Assembly: GCF_014279975.1 (NCBI RefSeq)
Contig: NZ_CP047936.1
Span: forward strand, 1,426,001-1,490,000
DNA from: Synechococcus sp. BIOS-U3-1
GTDB taxonomy: Bacteria; Cyanobacteriota; Cyanobacteriia; PCC-6307; Cyanobiaceae
DNA: 64,000 nucleotides
Reading direction: 5' to 3'
The notes below the pieces were generated by a model. The model was given only the letters and a program-made list of their open reading frames with translations. It had not been told where the DNA came from and did not search any database. A program made the translations under genes and the position numbers. Below, one piece after another: positions 27,058-36,439 of this stretch. Numbering within the stretch: position 1 is the first letter of the stretch; every line of letters starts with the position of its first letter.

Positions 27058-27540
27058 TTAACCGCCGTATTGCCATCCGGTGGTACTGAGTTCAAGCGCA
27101 TCGCCATCGCGGTGCAGCACCGCTGTCTTCACCTCACCGATGAATACGGTGTGATCTCCGTGAGCAAGCTCACCCACCAGTTCGCACTCAACACCACCCA
27201 GTGCGTCCTTCAGGAGCGGTAACCCAAGTGAGCCGAGCTCAAAGGGTGCGGCCTCAAAACGGCCACCCACTGCAGACTGGGGCTTAAAGAAAGTCGCAGC
27301 CAGATTCTTCTGGTCGGCGGCCAGCACGTTCAAAGAAAAACGACGTGTGCGCTTGATCATGCCGTTGCTGGTGCTATCGGCACGCACACCCATGACCACC
27401 AGAGGCGGCTCGAACGATCCCTGCGTGACCCAGCTAGCGGTAAATCCGTTCACTTCATCACCCTCGGCGACGCCACAGATGAACAACCCATGGGGAATTT
27501 TCCGCAACAGTGTCTTCTTGGCGTCCAGATCAAGCGACAT
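27058..27540 (-). CDS. Flavin reductase domain protein
   Basis: The 160-residue protein is a compact FMN-binding split barrel of the flavin reductase-like family: KIPHGLFICGVAEGDEVNGF, TASWVTQGSFEPPLVVMGVR, and LNVLAADQKNLAATFF. Such proteins reduce flavins or act as the FMN partner of other enzymes; in cyanobacteria the same domain is the C-terminal part of flavodiiron proteins, but here it stands alone. It is convergent with the AI-2E pair, 9 bases away. Confidence 0.85.
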   Translation of the reverse strand: MSLDLDAKKTLLRKIPHGLFICGVAEGDEVNGFTASWVTQGSFEPPLVVMGVRADSTSNGMIKRTRRFSLNVLAADQKNLAATFFKPQSAVGGRFEAAPFELGSLGLPLLKDALGGVECELVGELAHGDHTVFIGEVKTAVLHRDGDALELSTTGWQYGG

Positions 27541-27679
27541 AGCGGTTCGTGCTCACGATGCCGGCAGAATAGGCAAAACCGTGACAGCAAAACCTGTCAG
27601 CACTACAGACGCCAAAAGGACACTGCTAGTTTTCAACGGCTTCTGAGCGGGATCCCTGGATCGACCCTCCTCCCTGAGT

Positions 27680-28273
27680 GTGTTTGCAACGGTCGCCGGG
27701 AGCGGAGTACTGGGCCTACTGATTTACGCCGGTTTTTTCTATGCCAACCTGCGTCAAAACAGTGGCAGCGTCGAGCATCAGGAGCTTCGCCCCTCCTATT
27801 CATCGCAAGCGCAGGCCGAGCAGGAAGCCAACCGCTGGGTCCAAGAGGGAGGCAAGTTCGTCGTGACAACGACACGACGCGTTCGGAGGACCATTCCCCT
27901 CACCCGCCAGGAACGGCGCAAACTCGAGCTTCTGGCTGATGAAAAGCGCAGAGCCAGGATCGAGGCGGACTACGGAACCTGTCTTGATCAAGCCGCAACG
28001 GATCTCGCCAAAGAGCTTTGTTCCTTTCAGCAGTTACCACCAAAGAAGGATTCGACCGCAACGGAGGCGGGTGATTCCGGCAGTGTTCCCGCCACAAAAG
28101 TAGTTGAGGATATTCGTGTTCAGGCCAGTCAACACCCCAGACGAAAATGCAATCCTGTGAGCTCTTATCAACGCTTCAACTGCATTGAATTCGACGTTGC
28201 CAGGGATGCAGAACTCAGCCCTGAACAGCAGAAATCTCTGGGGATTAAGGCGTATCGACAGTTTCGCTACTGA
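27680..28273 (+). CDS. Hypothetical membrane-anchored protein
   Basis: A 197-residue protein with one N-terminal helix (GVLGLLIYAGFFYANL), then a basic, helical region (TRRVRRTIPLTRQERRKLEL) and a C-terminal domain with four Cys (YGTCLDQAATDLAKELCSF; RRKCNPVSSYQRFNCIEFDV). The Cys pairs suggest disulfides on the lumenal or periplasmic side. Start GTG 27680. No family is recognised. The last 29 bases overlap the convergent gene at 28245. Confidence 0.6.
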   Translation: MFATVAGSGVLGLLIYAGFFYANLRQNSGSVEHQELRPSYSSQAQAEQEANRWVQEGGKFVVTTTRRVRRTIPLTRQERRKLELLADEKRRARIEADYGTCLDQAATDLAKELCSFQQLPPKKDSTATEAGDSGSVPATKVVEDIRVQASQHPRRKCNPVSSYQRFNCIEFDVARDAELSPEQQKSLGIKAYRQFRY

Positions 28274-28508
28274 CGCTCCGACGAGGCGGGCCGTAATGAC
28301 TCCAGAGTGAAGGTTGCAACACCAGCACCACCACGGCGAGCAGGTGATGGCGCACGGTGAAGATCAGAGCCGTCAGGGTCACCTGATCCGCCAACAGTCG
28401 CAATTCCGTTCTGAGATCACTCAAAGCCAGTAGGAGCAACAGCAGCGGTATCCAGCGCTGGGAGCGGCCTGATCCTCTCGCTGCGCGATCAGGCACTGGC
28501 AGCTGCAC
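28245..28508 (-). CDS. Small two-helix membrane protein
   Basis: The 87-residue protein has helices WIPLLLLLLALSDLRTELRL and HHLLAVVVLVLQPSLW with a conserved-looking RTELRLLADQVTLTALIF core. It starts inside the end of secF (20-base overlap), indicating coupling to the secD-secF run. No family name is known to me, but the position right after secF and the natural membrane topology support a real gene. Confidence 0.6.
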   Translation of the reverse strand: MQLPVPDRAARGSGRSQRWIPLLLLLLALSDLRTELRLLADQVTLTALIFTVRHHLLAVVVLVLQPSLWSHYGPPRRSVSSETVDTP

Positions 28509-29484
28509 CGGACCGAGATGGCCAGATGCTCAAAAGAGATGGAGCCAGGGCAATGCTGGACCAGCTGCCAACGATCACACCAAGTGCCAGAGCAATGGCA
28601 AACCAGTAGAGGGTTGACCCCCCGAACAAGATGAGGGCAACCAAGGGGAGAAGTGTGGTCCCACTGGTGTAAATCGTTCTGGTCAGCGTGGCTGAAACAG
28701 CACGGTCAATCTGCATAGAGAGAGGAAGGTCAGCGTCCATGCGCTGGCGCTCGCGAATTCTGTCGAAAACGACAACCGTGTCATTCACGGAATAGCCGGC
28801 GATAGTGAGCAAGGCAACAGCAAAAAGGCTGTCAACCTCCAGTCCGGTAGCGAGTCCGAGCCAAGCAAAAATGCCGCAGACAATCACGACGTCATGAGCC
28901 AGGGCCACCAAGGCCAGAAAGGCGTAACGAGGGTCGTAGCGAACAGTGATGTAGAGAGCAATGCCCGCGAAAGCAACCAGCAGCGAAATCAGACTGCTGC
29001 GCAACAGCTGTCCACCAAGGCTGGGGCCAATGGTGTCGACTGATTGACCACCCGTCTGAAACGGACCGGCAACCGGCACAAGCGCTTCAATGACAGCCTG
29101 CCCCTGGCCCGCAGAGAGCGCTGGCATGCGCAACACAATCGACTGTCCTCGATCGAGGAGCTGAACCCGAGCATTCTCCAGCTTGGGCAGTGGCTTTCCA
29201 TCCTGAATTGGAAGATTGACCTGTTGAAGCGCATCCTCGACAGCACTGGTTCTGAGCTGGTCACAGGATTCCGAACAGCTGCGCTCCAGCTGAATCTGGG
29301 TTCCTCCTGTGAAATCAAGCCCCGGCCTCAGAGGCAGACCAATCTGAGGATCGGTCCAGCTGCGCACGATCCCCAGCAGACTCAGCAGCACACAGACAGC
29401 CGATACCAGCCAGACCTGCCGTCGCCGGGTGGTCAGTGGCAAGCGCAGAGGTCGCTCTTCAGTTCCAGGTGAATTGAAAGCCAT
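28489..29484 (-). CDS. secF: Protein translocase subunit SecF
   Basis: A 331-residue RND-type membrane protein with the first helix, the periplasmic P1-like region (FTGGTQIQLERSCSESCDQL) and the C-terminal five-helix block with VGGQ-type PFQTGGQSVDTIGPSLGG, DVVIVCGIFAWLG and GYSVNDTVVVFDRIRERQRM. SecDF uses the proton-motive force to pull proteins out of the SecYEG channel. It follows secD by 3 bases. The periplasmic insert carries an unusual Cys pair (CSESC). Confidence 0.95.
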   Translation of the reverse strand: MAFNSPGTEERPLRLPLTTRRRQVWLVSAVCVLLSLLGIVRSWTDPQIGLPLRPGLDFTGGTQIQLERSCSESCDQLRTSAVEDALQQVNLPIQDGKPLPKLENARVQLLDRGQSIVLRMPALSAGQGQAVIEALVPVAGPFQTGGQSVDTIGPSLGGQLLRSSLISLLVAFAGIALYITVRYDPRYAFLALVALAHDVVIVCGIFAWLGLATGLEVDSLFAVALLTIAGYSVNDTVVVFDRIRERQRMDADLPLSMQIDRAVSATLTRTIYTSGTTLLPLVALILFGGSTLYWFAIALALGVIVGSWSSIALAPSLLSIWPSRSGAAASA

Positions 29485-29487
29485 GGC

Positions 29488-30960
29488 TCAGGACGCTGTC
29501 GTAGGGAGTTGCCTTGCTGGCAGGAAATTTGTCGGACGCCGCAAGCCCTGATAGCTCATCAGAAAGCGCAACAGCGTGCGTGTACAGGTCAGAGCCGTGA
29601 AGAGGCTCAGCAGAACACCGATGCCGAGCGTCGCCGCGAAGCCCTTCACCAGACCGGTGCCGAGGAAGAAGAGAGCGGCACAACTAATCAATGTGGTCAG
29701 GTGGCCATCCACAATCGATGAAAACGCCTCAGAGAAACCCGTTTCAATCGAACGGATCAGGGTGTTGCCGCGACGGAGTTCGTCCTTAATACGCTCGAAA
29801 ATCAGCACATTGGCATCCACCGCCATGCCAATGCTGAGGATGAACCCAGCGATGCCAGGCAGCGTCAGCGTGACAGGAATCAGGGCGTAGACCGCAAGGT
29901 TGAAGAGTGCGTAGAGGCTGAGGGCCATCACCGCGACAGCGCCTGCGAGTCGATAGATCAGCAACATAAAAATGCCAACCAATACAAGACCTGAAAGGGC
30001 GGCGATCAGGCTGCGACGCACGTTCTCTGCACCAAGGGATGGTCCGATGGTGCGCACTTCAAGGATTTCAACCGGCAAGGGCAACGAACCTCCCCGCAGC
30101 TGAACTTCGAGGTCACGGGCATCTTCTGCCGTGAAGTTGCCAGAGATTGACGCAGTACCTCCTGAAATTCCGGCGGCTTTGTACTGGGGTCCAACACTGG
30201 CTTCACTGATCAGTTCACCATCGAGAACGATGCCGAGCAGGCGCCCTGTTCCGGCAATCGACTGGGTGAGTTCAGCGAATTTCTCGCCACCCTCAGCATT
30301 GAAATTCAGTGTCACTTCCCAGCCAGAGCCGCTCTGTTGTTGCTGACGCCCTGCACTGATCAGTTGTTTGCCTGTGAAGGCAGTGGGTTCAAATCGATCA
30401 AGAATTTCCTGATTGGTTCGCGCCAACAACTGTTCCAGTTGTTCCGTCTCCGTCTCGGCAGTTCCATCAAGACCCAGTTCTTGCTGACGTTTCGCGAGCT
30501 CGTCTTGCTCGACGGGGTCGAGCTCAGGCGCCTCATCCGCTGAACGCGTGGCCAGCAGACTGAGCAGCTGGGCTCTCAGCTGGCGCAAACTATCCACTTC
30601 CTCCTGCGTTCCTTCCTTCTGCGCCCTGAACTCAAGTAGAGCGGTACTACCAAGAACATCGGCAGCCCGAGTGGGATCAGTGACGCCGGGAAGCTGTAGA
30701 ACCAGTTGGTCGTCGCCCACGGTCTGCAAAGTTGATTCAGCCACACCGAGACCGTTGACGCGGCGATCGAGCACGGCCTTCACCGCTTCCATCTGTTCTG
30801 CGCCGATGGTGGTGATCTCTCCTGCAGGCTGGACCTCAAGTGTGAGCTGACTGCCCCCACGCAAATCAAGCCCGAGCTGGAGTGGGAAACTGGAAAGAAC
30901 TGCTGCTGCCGCGATGGCGAGCGCAAGAATGAGGGCAAACCAGCCCTGTTGGCGGGCCAT
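29488..30960 (-). CDS. secD: Protein translocase subunit SecD
   Basis: A 490-residue protein with helix 1 (WFALILALAIAAAAVLSSFP), the DLRGGSQLTLEV motif, a large periplasmic domain, and the C-terminal helices with LPVEILEVRTIGPSLGAENV, IPVTLTLPGIAGFILSIGMA and VDANVLIFERIKDELR. ATG 30960 is preferred; a TTG directly upstream abuts the pdhB stop at 30964. The order pdhB-secD-secF on one strand is a tight run. Confidence 0.95.
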   Translation of the reverse strand: MARQQGWFALILALAIAAAAVLSSFPLQLGLDLRGGSQLTLEVQPAGEITTIGAEQMEAVKAVLDRRVNGLGVAESTLQTVGDDQLVLQLPGVTDPTRAADVLGSTALLEFRAQKEGTQEEVDSLRQLRAQLLSLLATRSADEAPELDPVEQDELAKRQQELGLDGTAETETEQLEQLLARTNQEILDRFEPTAFTGKQLISAGRQQQQSGSGWEVTLNFNAEGGEKFAELTQSIAGTGRLLGIVLDGELISEASVGPQYKAAGISGGTASISGNFTAEDARDLEVQLRGGSLPLPVEILEVRTIGPSLGAENVRRSLIAALSGLVLVGIFMLLIYRLAGAVAVMALSLYALFNLAVYALIPVTLTLPGIAGFILSIGMAVDANVLIFERIKDELRRGNTLIRSIETGFSEAFSSIVDGHLTTLISCAALFFLGTGLVKGFAATLGIGVLLSLFTALTCTRTLLRFLMSYQGLRRPTNFLPARQLPTTAS

Positions 30961-30963
30961 CAA

Positions 30964-31947
30964 TCAGAGCCCCTGACGAACAATGGTCTGAGCCGCTTCC
31001 ACAATCTGGTGCGGCTGAATGATGGTCAGATTTTCGAGATTGCCGTTGTAGGGAGTGGGAATATCCTGGCTCGACAGCCGAATCGGCCGTGCATCGAGAT
31101 CATCGAAGCAGTGCTCGGTAATCAAAGCGATCAGCTCAGCACCGATACCGCCGGTCTTCATGCACTCTTCCACCACAATCACTTTGTGGGTCTTACGGAT
31201 CGACCGGGCAATCGTCTCCATATCAAAGGGCTTGAGGCTGATCAGATCGATCAGTTCAACGCTGATTCCGTCAGCTTCGAGTTGCTCAACAGCCTTGAGG
31301 CAGTGATGCCGCATCCGTGAATAAGTGAGGATCGTGATGTCACTGCCCTCCTTGACCAGATCCGCCTGATCGAGTGCACAGGTGTAGTCACCGTCCGGAA
31401 GCTCCTCGGTGAGGTTGTAGAGGAGTACATGCTCGAAGAACAAAACCGGATTGTTGTCGCGGATCGCGGCTTTCATTAGGCCTTTTGCATTGGTCGGCGT
31501 GCTGCAGGCCACGATCTTGATGCCTGGTACGGCGTGGAAATAAGCCTCAAGTCGCTGACTGTGCTCGGCTCCCAGCTGTCGACCGACACCGCCAGGCCCC
31601 CGAACCACTGTTGGGATGGTGAAATTGCCGCCGCTCGTGTAGCGCAACATCCCCATGTTGTTGGAGATTTGATTGAAGGCCAGCAGCAGGAATCCCATGT
31701 TCATGCCCTCCACGATCGGCCTCAGGCCGGTCATCGCTGCACCCACGGCCATGCCAGTGAAACTGTTCTCAGCAATCGGGGTATCGAGCACCCTGAGTTC
31801 GCCGTATTTCTCGCAAAGATCTTTGGTGACTTTGTAGGAGCCGCCGTAATGGCCAACGTCCTCTCCCATCACACAAACGTGAGGATCACGGGCCATTTCC
31901 TCATCGATGGCTTCGCGAAGTGCGTTAAAGAGAAGCGTCCCTGCCAC
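30964..31947 (-). CDS. pdhB: Pyruvate dehydrogenase E1 component, beta subunit
   Basis: The 327-residue subunit has the thiamine diphosphate glutamate in [20 protein letters not shown], the [20 protein letters not shown] block, [19 protein letters not shown], and [20 protein letters not shown]. With PdhA it decarboxylates pyruvate and acetylates the E2 lipoamide, giving acetyl-CoA. PdhA is not in this window, as usual in cyanobacteria where pdh genes are scattered. Confidence 0.95.
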   Translation of the reverse strand: MAGTLLFNALREAIDEEMARDPHVCVMGEDVGHYGGSYKVTKDLCEKYGELRVLDTPIAENSFTGMAVGAAMTGLRPIVEGMNMGFLLLAFNQISNNMGMLRYTSGGNFTIPTVVRGPGGVGRQLGAEHSQRLEAYFHAVPGIKIVACSTPTNAKGLMKAAIRDNNPVLFFEHVLLYNLTEELPDGDYTCALDQADLVKEGSDITILTYSRMRHHCLKAVEQLEADGISVELIDLISLKPFDMETIARSIRKTHKVIVVEECMKTGGIGAELIALITEHCFDDLDARPIRLSSQDIPTPYNGNLENLTIIQPHQIVEAAQTIVRQGL

Positions 31948-32012
31948 GGCGTTGCTGCAATCCCGGCCATGCCGGCGTTAGCGGCCAAGCTATCTCAGTC
32001 CAGGTAAATTCA

Positions 32013-32108
32013 TCAGCCCCCGGCGGCGAAGGTCGCCAGCAGCAGCACCGAAAGAAGCAGGCCGGGAGACAACAGCAACACCAGCTGACCGAGATCGTGA
32101 AGGGTCAT
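32013..32108 (-). CDS. Putative tiny single-helix membrane protein (31 aa)
   Basis: The open frame encodes MTLHDLGQLVLLLSPGLLLS followed by VLLLATFAAGG. Nearly the whole protein is one hydrophobic helix with a short acidic N-terminus, like the 30- to 40-residue subunits of photosynthetic complexes, but it matches none that I recognise. It sits between pdhB and the DUF3082 gene on the same strand; a weak GAGAG lies about 12 bases upstream. Real but unproven. Confidence 0.45.
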   Translation of the reverse strand: MTLHDLGQLVLLLSPGLLLSVLLLATFAAGG

Positions 32109-32132
32109 GTCGGCAATAGCTCTCAGCTGAGG

Positions 32133-32438
32133 CTAGGCAGCGTCCAGGTTGTCTTTCATGAAAAGACTGCGAAGAAACACCAAGAACAAACCAATCCCTA
32201 TGAAGGCAAAGCTGAATGTGGCCAGAAAACACATGCCAATGAACAAGGTCTTCATGGCAGACGCGATGTTCTGCGCAGTAGCGCTGCTGAAGTTCGAAGA
32301 GTGTGTCGCGAGATAGATCACGACTTTTTTGCTCAAGCCGAAACTCACCCAGGCCAGAACCAGACTGGTAACGGATCCGGAAAGGAAACTCAGAGGTCCT
32401 TTACGGGGTTTCGCCGAGGCTGTATTGCTGTCACTCAT
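32133..32438 (-). CDS. DUF3082 membrane protein
   Basis: The 101-residue protein has two helices ([20 protein letters not shown] and [20 protein letters not shown]) flanking a [22 protein letters not shown] loop, matching DUF3082 of cyanobacteria and plastids, whose function is unknown. Its ATG overlaps the ispE stop (ATGA at 32438-32435), so it is translationally coupled to isoprenoid synthesis. It ends FMKDNLDAA. Confidence 0.8.
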   Translation of the reverse strand: MSDSNTASAKPRKGPLSFLSGSVTSLVLAWVSFGLSKKVVIYLATHSSNFSSATAQNIASAMKTLFIGMCFLATFSFAFIGIGLFLVFLRSLFMKDNLDAA

Positions 32439-33367
32439 GCCGCCAGCTTGACGCCATGTGGGAGCAGTGAACAACACCAGGCGTGCAGGCCCTCCGCTTC
32501 AAACAGCTCCGCAGAACGCTGACTTGCCTGTTCAGCGGTGGTGAAGTCTGGGAAAAGAGCAAAGCAGCTCGGTCCCGAACCACTCATGCCCACTCGCAAG
32601 TGCCCTGGCAATGACTCTAGGAGCTCCAGCGCCTTTCGCACTGAGGAATTCTGCGGAGCCACCACCGCCTGAAGGTCATTGCGTAACGGCGGCGGAGCTT
32701 CGATTTGTAAGGGACGCAGCCACGCGGAGGTGCGCAACGCCTCACGACGTTGCTCAAAGGCTGACTCACCGACGAGATAGTGATGAAAACGCTCTCGTTT
32801 GCATTCGGCGTAGGCCCACGGCGTCGACACGCTGATGGATGGATCCTTCACCAGCAGAACGCCCATCGGCACAGAGACTTCAGGCAGAACCTCAAGCCGT
32901 TCGCCGCGTCCGAAACAAAGCTGGGTGCCGCCGGCGATACAAAACGGCATATCGGAGCCGAGATCAGCAGCAAGGCTCTCGAGCTGGGATGCGCCGAGGC
33001 CGAGACCCCACAGCGTGTTCAGTCCAACCAATGCTGCTGCCCCATCACTGGACCCCCCTGCGAGACCGGCGCCTATGGGAATTCGCTTGTTCAGATGCAT
33101 TCGCGCACCCAACTCCCCGAATCCGGATCGCTCACGCAGCAGCCTTGCCGCCCGCATGATCAAGTTGTCGTCTCCGCAACTGAGTCCGGACTGATTACAG
33201 CTGAGGGACAGCATCCCGTCTGCGGTGTTCTCGCACTCGAGCTCATCGGTGAGATCAATGCTCTGCATCACCATGGCGAGTTCGTGAAACCCGTCGTCCC
33301 GCAGGCCCAGCACCTCGAGATGCAAATTGATCTTGGCCGGAGCGCTGATGCAAACCGGAGCCATCAT
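32435..33367 (-). CDS. ispE: 4-diphosphocytidyl-2-C-methyl-D-erythritol kinase
   Basis: A 310-residue GHMP kinase that phosphorylates CDP-ME in the MEP isoprenoid pathway, needed for carotenoids, phytol and quinones. It starts with [20 protein letters not shown], has the ATP loop [20 protein letters not shown] and the third motif [14 protein letters not shown]. Either of two adjacent ATG codons at 33362-33367 may serve. Upstream is rsmA, 150 bases away on the same strand. Confidence 0.95.
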   Translation of the reverse strand: MMAPVCISAPAKINLHLEVLGLRDDGFHELAMVMQSIDLTDELECENTADGMLSLSCNQSGLSCGDDNLIMRAARLLRERSGFGELGARMHLNKRIPIGAGLAGGSSDGAAALVGLNTLWGLGLGASQLESLAADLGSDMPFCIAGGTQLCFGRGERLEVLPEVSVPMGVLLVKDPSISVSTPWAYAECKRERFHHYLVGESAFEQRREALRTSAWLRPLQIEAPPPLRNDLQAVVAPQNSSVRKALELLESLPGHLRVGMSGSGPSCFALFPDFTTAEQASQRSAELFEAEGLHAWCCSLLPHGVKLAA

Positions 33368-33516
33368 GAACAGGACGCAGCGAAGTCGGCAGGACTCCGA
33401 CCGGAATGTGGAGGTTAAACCACGACCAGAGCCCAGTATTGACCGGGGATCAAGGGCAAGATGTCGGGCAGATGTCTCATCGACGCAGGCGCATGCACTG
33501 AGCCGGCCTTAGCTGC

Positions 33517-34350
33517 TCACTCAGATGCTTCCGCTTCACGCAAGGCCTTGGCCAAGGCCACCCAGTTTTCTGGTGCCACCTCTTGAGGCCTTTGCTGCAA
33601 ATCAATCCCGGCATGCTGTGCCAGCTCCTGGAGCTGATCCGGCGGTTTGACGCCAGCCAGAGTGTTGCGCAGCATCTTGCGTCGGGCAAGAAACGCCTGC
33701 TTCAGCAAGCGTTCCACCCCACGGCAAAGCTCGGGATCTGGGCGCTGATCCGCTGGCAGAGGGTCAAGCCTGATTACCTCGGACTGCACTTTCGGAGGAG
33801 GCTGAAAGCAACGCGGCGGCACAGGACAAACACTTTGACAACGGGCCAGAAGCTGCAAACGCACACTCAGGGCACTGAAACTGCTGTGTCCGGCATTGGC
33901 TCGAATGCGCTCTGCCACCTCTTTCTGTACCAGCAGAATGAGCCGTTCGTAGGGCGGATCAACGGGCCGATCCAGACGACCAATCAGCCGTTCGAGCAAG
34001 GGCCCAGTGATGTTGTAAGGAATGTTCGCCACCACCTTGGAGGCCGGAGAACCATCTGGAAAGGTCAGAGGAACATTGAGAACATCGCCCTCACAGAGTG
34101 AAAACCGCGATTGAGCTCCGTATCGCTCGGTCAAGCCCGACACAAGATCACGATCTAGCTCGATCGCATGCACTAACGCGGCAGGGCTCTGAAGCAGTCG
34201 GTCCGTCAGGGCACCACGTCCTGGTCCCACCTCGAGAACACGGTCCCCTTCCTCGAGTGCTGCCGACTCAAGAATCCGATCCAGAACCCGTTCATCCCGT
34301 AGCCAGTGCTGACCAAACCGTTTGCGGGCCGAATGTCCTGCGAAGCTCAT
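33517..34350 (-). CDS. rsmA: 16S rRNA dimethyladenosine transferase
   Basis: A 277-residue KsgA enzyme that dimethylates two adjacent adenosines of helix 45 in 16S rRNA. It starts SAHSARKRFGQHWL-type (FAGHSARKRFGQHWLRDERV), with SAM motif DRVLEVGPGRGALTDRLL, the catalytic KVVANIPYNITGPLLERL and VQKEVAERIRANAGHSSFSA. The length is normal for the family. It is followed by ispE, as in many cyanobacteria. Confidence 0.96.
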   Translation of the reverse strand: MSFAGHSARKRFGQHWLRDERVLDRILESAALEEGDRVLEVGPGRGALTDRLLQSPAALVHAIELDRDLVSGLTERYGAQSRFSLCEGDVLNVPLTFPDGSPASKVVANIPYNITGPLLERLIGRLDRPVDPPYERLILLVQKEVAERIRANAGHSSFSALSVRLQLLARCQSVCPVPPRCFQPPPKVQSEVIRLDPLPADQRPDPELCRGVERLLKQAFLARRKMLRNTLAGVKPPDQLQELAQHAGIDLQQRPQEVAPENWVALAKALREAEASE

Positions 34351-34433
34351 GTCATGCGGGTCATGGGTTCACTGTGCCCCACTGCAAAGGCTGCAGAACG
34401 CGATGATGGTGATGTGCCGGTTTGGGGAGGTTG

Positions 34434-35057
34434 ATGAACGGACCTGCCCTGCTGATTTACATCGCTGGTCCCTCCGCAGCGGGAAAGACCCACTTCAGTG
34501 AGGAGCTGAGGAAATCGCTCTCTCAAAGCCAGATCCCTGCTGTGGTGATCGGCTCCGACGATTACTACCGGGAGCAGTGGACACCCGATGCAACCTATGG
34601 ATTCGACACGGTCGACGCCATCGATAACCATGCGCTGCTTCAAGACGTGGTGTCCCTGCGCGATCGACGGCTGCTGCGTCGTCGTCGCTACGACATGGGG
34701 ACCCGGAAAATTCACTGGGAATCTCTGGATCAAGCCTGGGATGTCGTCCTGCTGGAGGGAGCGTTCGGCCCCCAACTGCTCATCGATCAACTCCATCCCG
34801 ACCTTCTGATCTACGTGGATGCATCACTACCGATGAGGGTGATTCGCCGTCTGCGGCGGGACATTCGCGAACGCCAGCGATCAGCACCGTCCGTGCTTCG
34901 CCAGATGCTGTTGAACATGCTTCCGGGAGAACGGCGGTTCATCCATCCGCTCAAACGTTCTGCCAACTTGATCATCCGTGATTTTCAGGCAGGTCGTCTC
35001 CAGGCCTTGCAGCACATTGAGGAACTGATCAACCACTCCAAAGCTCAGGCACCCTGA
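34434..35057 (+). CDS. Uridine kinase-like P-loop NTPase
   Basis: The 207-residue protein has Walker A IAGPSAAGKTHFSEEL, a Walker B-like VVIGSDDYYREQW and a lid RRRRYDMGTRK, as in Udk/phosphoribulokinase-type kinases. The DYYREQW segment with YGFDTVDAIDNHALLQDV is the nucleoside site. Uridine salvage is the simplest role. The GGGGAGG at 34424-34430 sits only 3 bases before ATG 34434, close for a ribosome site; TTG 34422 is an alternative. It overlaps yraN by 29 bases at its 3' end. Confidence 0.8.
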   Translation: MNGPALLIYIAGPSAAGKTHFSEELRKSLSQSQIPAVVIGSDDYYREQWTPDATYGFDTVDAIDNHALLQDVVSLRDRRLLRRRRYDMGTRKIHWESLDQAWDVVLLEGAFGPQLLIDQLHPDLLIYVDASLPMRVIRRLRRDIRERQRSAPSVLRQMLLNMLPGERRFIHPLKRSANLIIRDFQAGRLQALQHIEELINHSKAQAP

Positions 35058-35403
35058 TCCAGCGCACTGGCCTGGAACTGGGTGGGAGCGGGACCAAGGC
35101 AAGCACCACCTCGAGATGCCCCTGATCACACCAGGGGTGACAGGACTGCCAGCAGCTAACAGTTCGAGCTAAGCGTTTTCGTTTGGCCGCAGCGAAAGCT
35201 TTCACGCCCCAGCCATCGAGACCGCATTGACGCCTGGCCTTGACCTCCACCATCAGCAGGCGAGGACCTGAGCGATCCGATTTGATCATCATCAAATCAA
35301 GCTCCCCATAACGACAGCTCCAGCGTTCAGAAAGGCATTGCCAGCCACGATTTTTCAACAAGCTCAGAGCACGCCGCTCCGCCCAGCGACCGGGATCGCT
35401 CAT
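35029..35403 (-). CDS. YraN family (UPF0102) nuclease-like protein
   Basis: A 124-residue restriction-endonuclease-like fold protein: GRWAERRALSLLKNRGWQCL, RYGELDLMMIK with the acidic residue pair, and LLMVEVKARRQCGLDGWG carrying the ExK. These catalytic-looking residues are conserved in YraN proteins, linked to DNA uptake or repair, but activity is unproven. ATG 35403 matches homologous N-termini; the frame is open to 35448. Confidence 0.82.
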   Translation of the reverse strand: MSDPGRWAERRALSLLKNRGWQCLSERWSCRYGELDLMMIKSDRSGPRLLMVEVKARRQCGLDGWGVKAFAAAKRKRLARTVSCWQSCHPWCDQGHLEVVLALVPLPPSSRPVRWIRVPELWSG

Positions 35404-35504
35404 CGCATCATCAGCACCCAAGGTCTGCTCCCTGAATTCACAGAGCATTCCCCCTGATCCAGGAATCAGGCCCCCTAGGCTTGAACCACGCTTTCTATCC
35501 GCTG

Positions 35505-35984
35505 ATGCAACGACATCTGCTGGCCTCCCTGCTTGCTTTGTTCCTGGTGATCGGCCTGCCTTTGCAGCCAGTGCAGGCCGCGATGGACTACGCCAAACAG
35601 GTGTTGATCGGTGCTGATTTCTCCAACCGAGAGATGCAGGGGGTGACCTTCAACCTCACCAACCTGCGTGAAGCTGATCTGTCTGGAAGCGACCTTCAGG
35701 GTGCCAGCCTCTATGGAGCCAAGCTTCAGGACGCCAACCTGACAGGGACCAATCTGCGTGATGCCACGCTGGATTCAGCAGTGCTTGATGGCACGAATCT
35801 CACCGATGCCGTTCTAGAGGACGCTTTCGCCTTCAACACCCGGTTCATCAATGTGACGATCACCGGCGCCGATTTCACCAACGTGCCTTTTCGTGGTGAC
35901 GCCTTGAAAACACTCTGTGCCGCAGCCGACGGAACCAATCCTGTGACCGGCCGCGACACACGCGACACCCTTGGCTGCTCATGA
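35505..35984 (+). CDS. Secreted pentapeptide repeat protein
   Basis: A 159-residue protein with a signal peptide (MQRHLLASLLALFLVIGLPL, cut after QPVQA) followed by about 16 A(D/N)LxG-type pentapeptide repeats forming a right-handed beta-helix, then a C-terminal GDALKTLCAAADGTNPVTGR cap with two Cys. This is the thylakoid-lumen pentapeptide family of cyanobacteria and chloroplasts; function is unknown. TTG 35481 is an alternative start. It overlaps the next gene by ATGA. Confidence 0.88.
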   Translation: MQRHLLASLLALFLVIGLPLQPVQAAMDYAKQVLIGADFSNREMQGVTFNLTNLREADLSGSDLQGASLYGAKLQDANLTGTNLRDATLDSAVLDGTNLTDAVLEDAFAFNTRFINVTITGADFTNVPFRGDALKTLCAAADGTNPVTGRDTRDTLGCS

Positions 35985-36427
35985 GCTTCGATCCCCGCAG
36001 CCTGGAGCGGCTGAGGCAACTTGGACGTCAGCTTCCTGAGCCCATCTCTGCCCCAGAAACCAAAAAGGAACGCTCTGCGAAGACCAGCCGACCTCGCCAC
36101 AGAGTGGAGACTGAACAGGATCCCAAAGCTCTATTTCATGAACTTCTGCAGGTGAGCCAGGACGGCACCGTCCCTGAGCATCTGATGGCGAGATTGCGGG
36201 ATGCAGAAGAGCGGGTCGACAGTGAGCGACGCCAGAAGCTGAATGTGCCATCCCCCTTGACGCACGATTCGCTCGCATCCAAAACAGCGGTCCCCGCCCG
36301 CTCGACCGGCAAGGGCAAGAACACCCGCCCTCAACGCCGTGATGTGGCGCCCGGCAGCGAAGAGGACAGCCTGTATGTGGCTTTCGGGCAGATGTTTCTC
36401 GAGGAACAAGACGACGAGACGGAGTAA
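35981..36427 (+). CDS. Hypothetical protein coupled to the pentapeptide gene
   Basis: A 148-residue charged, mostly helical and partly disordered protein: MSFDPRSLERLRQLGRQLPE, a basic middle, and an acidic end (EDSLYVAFGQMFLEEQDDET). No domain is recognised. The ATGA overlap with the upstream gene and the 12-base gap to rlmH place it in a three-gene run, so it is expressed with rlmH. Confidence 0.65.
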   Translation: MSFDPRSLERLRQLGRQLPEPISAPETKKERSAKTSRPRHRVETEQDPKALFHELLQVSQDGTVPEHLMARLRDAEERVDSERRQKLNVPSPLTHDSLASKTAVPARSTGKGKNTRPQRRDVAPGSEEDSLYVAFGQMFLEEQDDETE

Positions 36428-36439
36428 CACCGCTGTGCC

